Source: Datnioides undecimradiatus
Lineage: Eukaryota; Chordata; Actinopteri; Lobotiformes; Datnioididae
Direction of reading: 5' to 3'
DNA: 64,000 nucleotides
Assembly: GCA_008933995.1 (NCBI GenBank)
Contig: WARS01000032.1
Coordinates: forward strand, 3,117,001 to 3,181,000
The position numbers were made by a program, and so were the translations under genes. Within the stretch, counting starts at the first letter, position 1. Every line of letters begins with the position of its first letter. A model generated the notes under the pieces. It worked only from the letters and a program-made list of their open reading frames with translations. It had not been told where the DNA came from and made no database searches. Below are positions 24,101-36,100 of the stretch, one piece after another.

Positions 24101-27100
24101 ACGTTCACCTATGCAAATGATTTTACAATAGCTTTTGCATACAGAGTGTGCACTTTTACTTAACTTACATTTGTGAATGGCCAATTCAGTGTGTTCTGGG
24201 CAAAGGAGTGAGAGACTCCTGATATCCTGAAAGGTCCCAGCTGCCCCCGCACAGGGGTAATGGTAGAGTTGAGCACATCCTTCAGCACAGCACTTAATGG
24301 ATGCTCCAAGGCGCTTACAGTATGCACAGTGCTGCAGAAAGACAGAGAAATCATTGAATGTGTCTAAAATGTCTGAATCTGCAACTAACCCGAATAAACG
24401 CCAAGGAAACAATAAACTTTAAAAAACATGTCCATAACCTTTCTGTAATGACTGACTTAGGTTTTGTGCTTTGTCCTGTAATTTCTCTTTTTAAAAACGG
24501 GTTCCTCAACTTGGGATCAGGACCCCTGATTAAACCGATGTTTATGATTTTTAGATAATCACATTCATGACAGAACCTCACCTATTCCCTGTTTTTCCAG
24601 AGTGTGCTCTAATAGCCACTCTGGAGATCAAGTGGAAGACTTGCTGATGGGCTGTGCGACCAATGGGCTGCAAACGCAATTGGAGAGCTGTGAGCTGTGC
24701 CACTGCTAACACTGGGAGCTAAGCTGCCATGAGAGCTCAGCCCTGTTGAGTGGCGTGACCTTTTCCATTTCACAGCTGAGAGATCCACGTTGCCGGGCCG
24801 ACCTTTACCAGCCAGTCTGATCCATCAGCTTTGCTGTGCCTCACTGAAGCAGTCCCTCCCTGCTGCCCCAACACATTAAGATGGTGTTAACACCTATTAG
24901 TCCACGGATGTTCTCCCCTGACTCACCTTTGTGCTCCCTGAGTCAATGGCTCTGTCCACATTAAGCAGAGATTGTCCCTCGCCCTCACAAACACCTTCGG
25001 ACCACAAGGCACAACTCCGATGTGCCCAGCATTGCCCTTAAATTTTAAGACAAAAGATTGTAATGATGACAAAAGGTTAGGATCAGTAAACATCTGGTGT
25101 AGATTCTGCATTGACATATTGAGATGGTGCACTCATGAATACATGTTATCTCTCCATCAAAGTGCCCATGCCTAGTAAAGAGGAGTTAGTATATTGATCT
25201 TACCTGACTCAAAGAGAGACTGGACGTTAAGATCTTGTGGAAGGCCGACATGAGAAAGCTCATCCCAAAATCGACTGGCTGGGTCTGGTTCTTCCTCGCT
25301 GTTTTCAGACCCACTGAAACAAAGGAAGAGGTTTGCAGAAAAAGCAGGTCAGCATAGTTTTTTTTTTTTTTTTTTTAAGGACAGCTAAAACATATGCAAC
25401 GAAGGAGAAGGACAGCCTGAATCAATTTAAGAATGAATCGAAAGTGGAGACATAAAGGTAGAGGACGATGTGCGGTTTTCACAAAAGCAGAGAGATGAAG
25501 ACAGAATGAGCTGGGGGAAAAATGTTAGAGAGCAAATAAAAAGCTGTGGGGGAGGAGGGAGAGGAGGAGGAGGAGGAAGAGGGCCATCTTGTTTGGTGTG
25601 TGCACAAGAGGCTGGCTGTTCTGTTTCATAAAATCTGTTGAAAAGGATGCGTTTCCCCGAGTCCCTGGCTTGAACTAGTGAGCTGCATAGCATGCGGAAA
25701 ATGTGGAGAGGGAGCATTAGCATTTAAAAAGGACTTAAGTTCCAGTAAACAAACCAACGGCCAAAATCAAGAGACTGGTTTCTGCAAGCATGATGGCACA
25801 CTCATGACTACACTGACAGCTTATTGTTGACAGCCGAGGTTTTAGCACCAATTATGAAATGATCTTCTCCCACCTCATCACAATTCCGCAGTCTGTCCAC
25901 CACCTCTGCTTCTATGACAACTTAATATAATTTCTCACCCTGCCCTGTGCTCGCTCCTGTGCCTCTGTGTGGCACAACCAAGGACTGGCCCCAATGACCA
26001 ATCACACAGCAACAACACAACAGCTACTGGTTGGTTTGGCTTGCTGCCAAACCCATACTGCTTCCCACTGCCCATTACATCACTGGGAGCCCAGAGAGAC
26101 GCCCAACTGGTTCCAAAGGACCAAAACAAATTAGGCAGCCGTCCAAAAGAGTCCAAGGAGGGTCCTTTGTTGGCAGTGTGAGCAAATACGTGAGTGCTGA
26201 TGCACGCAAATGCGCACAAACATGCACAAACATGCACATGCACAAATGACACACACATGCCTGGAGACGCTTAGGCAGAGTGATAATTTAGCGTTCAAAT
26301 GTAGAATGACAACATAACCTGCTAACGGAGTAAGGCACTTTGGCTTGTGAAGTATGTGTTTGTCTGCATGCTCCCTGGTGTGTATGAGTTAGTGCATAGG
26401 TAAATATATTTGTTGAAGACTGTGGCCATTGCTTTATTTCACCAGGATGATCCACTGAGTACAAACACAGCTGCAGGGTTATTTCAGACAAAATAAAACA
26501 ACCATTTTTCAAAAAAAACTAAACATTTTGGTCACCTTTAAGGTTTTACCATGTTCATCATTTCTCAACCAGTGTCTGGTTTGAACACTGGATGAAAAAA
26601 GATCCCTGAAGTGAGCCCAAAAGTGAATTTTGCTCTCTTACAGCTCATTAAGTTACTACAGGGACTTATCACAGATGACTTTGCTGTCCTGACCAACACT
26701 GACAGCCAAACCATTTGTGACTGTGTCAGCCAGGCCTACTTACTTTGTCTTTTCCCTCTGTCCTGAGGAGGTCTCTCCGGCCGCTTTTGGCTGAGTGGTT
26801 TTATCACCATCACTGCTATCGCTTGCTGAGCCTCCTCCACCCTTGTGGCTGAGGAGTGCTTCAAACTGATGCGTGGTGCTGAATGCTTGCAGATCCCCCT
26901 GACCCAGCAGGCTACGGCCACCGCAGTAACAGAAGGCACAGAGACGCTCACTGAAACAAAGAAAATGGGTGGAAGGGGGTGTTTAATTATATATACCTAC
27001 TGTGACTTAATACAGTGCCATGCATGTCACCACGAATTAAGGCCTCCTTCTTCTAGCAATGGGACTGTCTGGGCAGCAGCATACATATAAACACATAATG

Positions 27101-30100
27101 GCCACATTTGGCAGACAGGCGCACACACTGTTCACACACGCACGCGTACACACACACAAAAACAACTGGTGAAATCCACCTGGTGTATAAGACACAGGCC
27201 ACACTCTCAGTTTCAGATCTGCTGTGGTTTATGACTTGTGAATTTATGTCACAATTTGATTTTTGATAATGTGGTTTCATTCTATGTTTCTATAAATACA
27301 GCTTCGGTTTTAGCATAATTCTAACCACATTGTGCTGATAATTCTGCACATCGATTATAAAAGAAGTTGAAAACAAAGACCATGAGCTCACTGAATAACT
27401 GGAAGTGTTGCAGATACTATGTAAGAAAGGCATTTTGGAGACAGAGTGGTACAGAGACCAAATAAAAGAGTAGAAGTCAAAAGTTGGAAAGTTGAGAAAT
27501 AACATGGGCGGTAAATATTTATCACATTTTTAAGGGATGAGATAGCCTTGTTAATAAGATCCCAGGAGATGCTGCTGGTCTGTCCTCCATCACTAACATC
27601 GATAGCAGAGACAGGCCAGGAGATTGATTACAACCTTTAACAGAGTGGCACCTGGGAGGAGAGTGCTGCCTCTACTAGCTGATAACTCCATTTCAATTCA
27701 TTCATGCATGTATACACAGCAAGGCAAACAGCATGTCACATTGCTGGAAACAAATGCACAATTGCATATTAATGCTTGTACATGCACACATTCATAATCA
27801 CTTTTTAAAAAGGATCTTTATTTTTAAAACAATCATAGCTCAGGACAAGTTCAGTGTTTCTAACCTGCTTTTGACTTCCCTACTCGCTGGGACAGATGGT
27901 CCTGCTGAATTCTCAGCTGGAGGGCTCTGGGCCAGAGGGGAAGAGGGCTTGTCCTCCTCTGGCACCTCAGTGGTCACCACTTCCACAGTTTCCACTGGCT
28001 GGATTGGTGTTTCTGAGGGTAACAAAAAAAAACAAAAAAAAAACACCACCACATTAAAATTATCAGTTAGTTAGCTGGTTAGAAACACCTATGGATTGAA
28101 TCCCTACTGATAACACTGGGGAACAATTAGAAAAAAAAATTCTGTTGAGTTAGATTTTTATGCTGATTAAACCTAAAATTGGCATGCTGATTCCAAAATT
28201 GCAGTCAGTTTTTTTTCTAGCACGTCAAGTTTTTTCTCCACAGCTTACCCTCCAGATAAGCAAAATTCCACTGATTAGCTGTAGTAGTAGTAGTAGTAGT
28301 AGTGTACATATGATGGCTGACTATTGTTGGAGCATCAAACACGATAGTCCTCAAGTTGAACACTCCAGAAAGAGCTATAAACATTGATTTTTACCTTAAC
28401 TACTTGCACACAATTATAATTACAGTAGCCATATCCTTTGTAAAAACATAATACTGTTAAACATTGCAGTCATGCCCGTTTCTTTCATATTTCATTGTAT
28501 GTCAATATTTGAACATTTTTATAAAACAAGCACATATCTGTTAAGTACAGTATTTTTCATATGTTTTAAGAAAACGGGGATCCTATAGTTCAAAAACTTG
28601 ACGTGACAGAGAAAAACTGAGATCAGTTTTGGATTCCGCACCCAAAAATTAGTTAAAAACAGCTGTCAGACCTAACTCAACAAAAATTGTGTTCCCCAGT
28701 GTAATTTGTTCATAGGATTGCACCCAATTCAGCACTGGCCCTATATGCTATCAGCTGCTCTTGAATTCATTGCCAATTATGACTGTAGAACCAGCGTGCA
28801 GCTTCTGACAGATACAAGCTGTCATAGGACAAGTTGATTGCATTCTAGTCAGTTTCCTCCAGGTCAAAAACACAGCCTTTATTAGTGAGATGGATGGTAA
28901 AATATGGGGACCATATGCTCAAGCACTGATTACAGTAAACCCACTGGGAACACCAAGATCTTGTACAGAATAGCAATTACAATGGAGGCAGAGAACGAAA
29001 CACAAGAATCATGGCACACCAAAATGTCTCACAAAGAGGGATTTAATGTTAATGGGGGATATTTGCCTGAAATACAACTACACCCAATTTTGTTACCATC
29101 ACGAGTGCTTTTGAGCTAAATTAGAAGAAAAGGCTCAATTCACTGTGCTAATCATACAAAACAACTCCCAAACGTACGTCTCACTGAGACTTTGGGCCGT
29201 GCAAAATTTTATTAACATTTCATTGAGATGTAATTAGGCTAATACTGCAATGATTCAGCGTCATCCAATGGAATTACACAAGGACAAATTCAAGCTCATT
29301 ACCTCCTAATAACTGAATGCACCTGTAGAAGACTTCTTATAGTCTTGGGATATGAGTGACGTGTTGGAAATTGCGCATCACCTTTGTTTTGTGTAGCTTA
29401 ATATATACCAATAATCTTATTACTATTTGAATCATTTAATATGTCACTATGCTACAATTTTCAAAGTAAACGTGTTTCAGTAAGTAGACTGTATTGTTAA
29501 TGTAGATGTAATGTAAGTGATTTGCTTTAAAGGTTTAGATTACATTGTACTTGTGACACAAAGGAAGGGTTATACATAAAATGAACACATGGAATTTTAA
29601 AACCCATATTCTGACCTTTAGAAAGTGCAGAAATTGTTTGCTTGACCTTAGCTGCACACACATCACTTTAGGGACAATACCGTATAGAAACTATATACTT
29701 AATTTTGACAAATGCCTGTAGGCAGAGACAGCCACACAGAGAACCACTGTGATTTTATTGGACATGGGAGTAGACTAAAAAGGCAAAACTCAAGTGCCTA
29801 CCCTGCTCTTTCCAAACAAAAATAACAACAGGCAGAGAAATTATAGTATTGGAAGGCTCTAAAACTCCTAATTGTCTTTTGTTTATGTAACATAAGCCAA
29901 GGCTAGTACAAGTAAAGCTAGCCACTGGCAGATTTCATTCCCCAATATCTCCAGCACAGCAACAGGACAGACTGAGATGTAGGAGAATGGGAGACATGGT
30001 CACGTGATGTGATGTACACACATAAAAAAGCACATAAATGGGTCTGGAGAGACTGATGGGATTTTAAAAAGCTTTTAGAGGGCATTAGCCTTGGGCTCTT

Positions 30101-33100
30101 TCCCACTGCACCTCAATGCCAATCTCAGTGCAGAAGGAAAGATGGAAGGAGTAAGGGGGGGGGGGGATACACACCCACTGCAGCTTCACAGCTCAAGCTA
30201 AACCCTTTCAATTATAGCCCTGAAGTAGAAGCATAGGGGGGCCAAGAAAAAGCTCCTCCATCCTTCTCCAGGAGAGGGAGACTCCTCTACCTTTACTGAA
30301 ATACCCTTTTGAGGCACTCTCTGCAAGAGACTGCCTGGATGAGTGAGTTCAAGTCTTATATCACTCCCAACATAACCAACGTGTACATAACGGATCAAAA
30401 AAGGGGAGTGCGAAGTCTCACCTGTGTCCTGAGGGCCTATGGACTCTGTTATCTCAGTCCCATCCATGCTGTCCTCCTCGTCCACAACAACCCTCCCTCT
30501 GGTGCGACCCCTAGAGTGAGGAGGAGACACAGACAAATAAATAAAAGCAACAAAAAAGAAGAAGACAAGAAAAAAGTGCCTGGGTTTGCCTCAGGACGGG
30601 GGTAATGGCATGGTCATGAATTAGTTAAATATAGTCACAGCTGTCACTGATTTTTAATGGAGGCACTGAAGCTGCTGGGCAAGGCGGCGGGCTGGTAGTG
30701 GGAGGTGTACAATACAGACTGGTAGTATGTGGAGTTTAAAAATGGAGGCATGGATGGTTCTTAAGATTCAGGTTGGGAATTAAATAAAGTGGCACTAAAG
30801 TCTTCCACAAACTAATGACTCTGCCTCTGCAAGGTGACAGCATTAAACCAAAATAACATTTACTGTTGCATATATACACTCAAATGTGTGTGTTCAACAT
30901 GCAACAAATATCTTCTCATTTACAGTCCCCTGAGGGATGACAACTCATTAGAGTCTAACTGGTTTTTCAATGCAAATATAGTTGAATTTCAAATCAGAAC
31001 ACAGACACTACTCATTATATCAGCAATAGCTCTGTAATTTAAACACCACAAACAAACATCTAATCATGAATGTGCATGAGTTAGCCTCACTATCATTATA
31101 AAATAATAATTACAATTGTGATTTAAGAGCATCTATGGAAATGTAATAACAATACTGTTTCAATGATTACCAGAGATTACATATAGATATATCTCTGAAT
31201 ACATGGACAGGTAGGCCAATAAACAAGAATAAGGACAACAACCTCTAATTATTGTGTACAAAACAGCTACCCTGATGACAGCAAACTCCTGCAGTGGATT
31301 TGTGCATAGAGAAAGGCAACAATACGGCTTATTTTGTCTCCACTTGAAGTATAAATAAAAATGTCACATCTATGGTAGCTACCCAGATTATTAATATGGT
31401 TAAGGTTACATTTTCAGAATAGCAGGCTTGTGAGAACATTAGAGAAAAAAAACAAACAAAACAAAACACCCCATCATTAACAAGCCACGAGATTATCATA
31501 TTCAAAACCTTTTTGAAAGGCATATTTCTGATTGTAAACTACAGTATGTTTGCCACAAACTAGGCTCTTAGGAAGTAATTCATTACAATCACTACAACCC
31601 AACACAATACTTAAATCCACATAAAGCTTCTAACAGTAACCCTAAGACACACCAGAACACTACTGAACTTATAAAACATAAAATGCAAAATAAAGTGAAT
31701 GAAATAATAATTGTGTTATTAGTATGATAAACTGTACGGCTGTCTACAGATAGGCACTGGGCAACATAACATAATATTGAAGCAAGCATCTGGACCACTC
31801 CTCAATGCAAGGAAACTTCAGTATAAGTAAAACTAGCAAAGGCTGTTCAAATCCTTCCCAATTGACTAACCTCTATGGCTACATACTGGCACTTCTTTCA
31901 ATAATACTTAAATAAAACTAACAATGAAAGCTTAAAGCCTAGTTACATATTTTTATGCAGAGCTACTCAAACTTGATTGCACACTGTGCAGGTATATGTT
32001 ACAGGAAGACATGGAGGGGGATCAGTTCTGTGAATTGGCAGAAATTCATTATTAACAGGACTTGGACTGAGATTCTAGACAAAAAAAACTTGATCGGGAT
32101 ATCCCTTCTCATGTGTCTACCTCCTGTTGAGTGACCCAAAAATATCTCATTACTGCTCCTTTTCAAGATATTCTCTCTGGAGTGCCATGTTAAATATAAG
32201 TTTAGCCTTCTCTCCACTTCCTCTGCCCTGTCATTGCTTTAAAAAGACGTCATCACAATTTTAAAACAAGAAAAAAATGTAGCAATTATAAAGAAAGTGC
32301 AGCCTTTACCATATCTTACTGAATCTGCCTTGTCAGCATATTAGACTACCATATGCCTCTGTGCCAACTCATGCAGATGAATGCACGCGCACACACACAC
32401 ATACACACACACACACACACACCTCTTTTACGTACAGTATGAGAGATCTGTCAGTGTCAGCATCGTCCAATGGGAGCTCTGTTAAACTAATCTTGCAAGC
32501 ACCATGTGGAGGGGATAATTGTCATGGATACAAATTAAATAGCAACATCAATTGTTAGCATGCTAAGTGGGGAGAGCAAACACAGGCCAAATGAGAGCAG
32601 CAGTCTCTGGGGCACTCAGGAGGATACAGGGGGTTGGAAGTGAGGGAGGAGATGCATGGGGGGAGGGTGGGTAATTTTCAGTGCCACTGGAGAGAAAAAT
32701 CACAAATGGCTGGATGCCAAATCAACCCCTCCCTCTAAATGACTTCCATGTCAAGATAAGGAACAACCCTAAAACCCAAGAATGACAGAAGAGGCCTCCA
32801 GCAAACCTTGGCTAAAACATAATTACCTGAAAGCTTGAGTCAAACATAAATATCTTAATAAGGTAGAAACAAAGTTAAACAGAGAGCTCTTTTCATGCTA
32901 TTGTGAAGGTGCAAACAGTAATTGCTGAGCCAAAGATGGTCTGTCTGGTGATTTAGAGATTTGTGCACGACAGGATGTAACCTTACACAACTGTCATGAG
33001 ACACTAGATTTATTCCAATGACATAACCTGTGATAATTAATAACTGCCAGTATCGATTCCTGATTGAATACATGAATCCTTGACGATAGAGTTGCGCAGT

Positions 33101-36100
33101 GCACAATTCATGTACATTAAAGTTAGTAAAAATCAATCCAGAATACAAGCTTGACAACCAAAGAGCTCTGAGGTGTATTAGGTTGAAAAAAAATCTTAAT
33201 TGCGCCCAAGCTGTTTCTTAATATATTGTTTTGTTTCTGAGTGCAGCATTGATTTTCATTTGTTGTTTTTTAATCAAAAATATGTAAATAAACTGAAAGA
33301 TGTACTGTTGTTTTGGTAAGGCTGTAAAGCACAGAGAAGTTGGGTGGACCATAGTAAAGCTCCAATAGGAAAACCTGTAATCTCTACTACAGCAATGAGC
33401 TGATCATCCAAAGCGACGATTTCAATTAGCCTCTCTGTAATTGTTTTGGCTTGGTCACTGTCTTTAGGAAATTTCTCTCTCCTTTTCAAAGTCTCCTCCA
33501 GTGTCTGTTGCTTTGGTGCAGTCTTTGCCCAACTTATCAGCGTGAACTCATTGTAATTCATTAAGTAAGTCTGTGTTTTTTTTCTTTTTTAGATACCAAA
33601 TCAAATTGCAAGTACTGAACGCTGCTCTGCTACTATGGCCTTATGGAATGTTTTCATTGCTGACAGATTAGAAGAGGCTGTTTGACTGTTTTTGCTTTCC
33701 AGTATTTCAATACTGCATTACATTACAGCCCCATCATGCTACAGATTTTGGTCCAAAGTTAAAAACCTGTGTGACAGCTGACATGAAATGAATGACTGGA
33801 GCTAGGTTCATGGAGTCAGGAACAATCAGTTAAAAATTCCTTGATAACCCCCAAGACCAATATTTGAAATTCATCAGAAAACAAAAACAATAACCATAAT
33901 ATGCATATATTATATTGGGCTCAGTGTTCAGTGCTTATTAAACAAAGAACTTCTCCAAATAGAAGTAAAAAAAGAAATATGGCTGTATTTATATACATTT
34001 TCAGAATGATATTTCACCTAATCAGCACAACACAAAGAAAACCTAGAGTCAGCTGTGCCTCAGGACTCAGCTAAATGAATATACAATGGCAAGAACAGAG
34101 CATCTTTTGGCTGTATATCACACTCCAGTCAGGAGTACCACACCGTGTTGCAGGCTTTTCTTTACATGTTCACAGCAAACACTTTTGCCATCCACAGCTA
34201 ACAACATTTAGGTGGTTTGATTCCAGAAGGCAAACCAGAGGCAGAAATTAGCTGCATGTGACATTTTCATCTATCACCAGTCTGGTGAATACACACAAAG
34301 TCCTCAGTGGTGATGTCTTTACAGACTGCTACGCAACAACCACATGTAATTATATGTAACTACACTAAAGGCATCAAATTTTAGCATTGAGACAGCCAGT
34401 TATTTCACTGACAAACGCTCAAGACTAACATTCAACCCCTTACCATGCACAACTTATCCCCCCCACAGTCCCACCACAGGGAGAGAGAGAGAGAAAAAAA
34501 GAAAAGGTGAAAATAATGCTGTGGTAAGTAGTCCCAGCTAGCAGGGTGCTGCCTGGAAAACCAGACATGGATTGAGCTGTTCTGAAGTGGATTCACTAGC
34601 ATAGGGAGTGTGAGCAAATCTAGTAAATTCCAACAACCAGGTCTACAACAGTGATTTCTGACACATTCTCCTTTGTCACAAGCAAAATGGCTTTTATAGA
34701 AACGGTTTTAATATTTATGCACAGAGCATTTTTTTTTAAATGAAGGGGCAAGCAAGTTCATTTGAACACAAGATTGCTTCACTGGGATCATTCAACGCTC
34801 TGTTCCCTCGTTGCACTTTGAAGTGTATGGCACTGACAGTAGTGCGTCACATTTCATCCTATAACTGTTAGTTTAGCTGGGTTTCTAAACTGCCATAGAG
34901 GTACTTTAAGGCCAAGACGACCAAGCAACCATCTGCTTATTGGGGTGTTTTGAAGTGGCTAAAAAGCGGTCTATCCACAAAGCTTACCATTCTTGAGAGG
35001 TGGTGGAGAAGGACTATCTGAGGTATATGAACTCAATGCAGAGGCTTCTTGAGGTGCAGTGGGTCTGATTCAGTAAAATCTACGATGGGGTATCAATATT
35101 GAGCTAAATAACTATAAGAATCCTTTCAGTTATCCTGTGCAGCCTTAGAAGAGAAAAAGAAGATAAATGTTTTGTATGATGCTCCGTTCAACAAGTTCAT
35201 CTAAATGAAGCAATTCAGGTCCATCCCAGGTCATCCTTCCACTGTGGCATTAACACATTGTCTGGATGTTTGCAGATTAAATGATCCACTGGGAACAGAG
35301 TATTAAGATTGATTGAGAGGACGGACTAAGGAGAGAGTTAAGAACCTCGTGGGCATTATATTACAGAGCAGCTCTGAGCGGCATTATATGTTGCTATGGA
35401 AGTACTACACCTCATATAACTTTTCTGTGCCGTCCTTATCTAAAATCAAGGTGCTGTGGAACTGTTAAAGACCTCTTTATGACAAGGACATAGAATTCAG
35501 ACATTTTGGACATATAAAGCAACCAATTGCAATGCCCAAAGCATCAACAAATATTCCATATTTTACCAGGGACACATTAAATACATCACATATAATAATC
35601 TCAGTTACACTAGCTCTCAGGATTTAGGATGGCCAGCTTTTGTGACTAAAGACATTACTGGAATGTCGATATCGTCCACTGCAACGCTTAGATATTTTCA
35701 AAGACAGTTCTTGATACAGGGCTACTGTGTAACCATGTATGCACTACAACTTAGTTTACTTAGAGTATGTAAAGGTGGATATAAGACTGACTAAAACAAT
35801 AATTAAAATGTCATAATATGAACAGATACCTTTTAACAGATACCCATAAGAATGGTGGATTTTTTAGAGGAAATAACTTTAAAGTGTGATTCTCAGGGCA
35901 ACATACATGTTAGAAAAAAGTGTTAATGGGAACCTGGCCGCAAGACCGTTCCTGAATACACAAGGATTAGGTGATAATCTTATTAAAATTCTATATCATA
36001 GTCGCAACCGCACCACCATGTTGCATCTAATTCAAGGGCAGAGAAAACTCCCTGTGGCATAAAAATACAATACGTAGAGGTATAAACCCACTTCTTCCTG

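Larger units (their letters stand above)
30511..36091 (-). other. kmt2c intron 1 (5.6 kb)
   Basis: Longest resolved intron. It contains a CA microsatellite (32390-32422), a hAT transposase fragment (33370-33561), a GA-rich tract near 34480, and a possible small frame-breaking exon (34988-35064). Otherwise AT-rich with nothing recognised. Confidence 0.6.
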
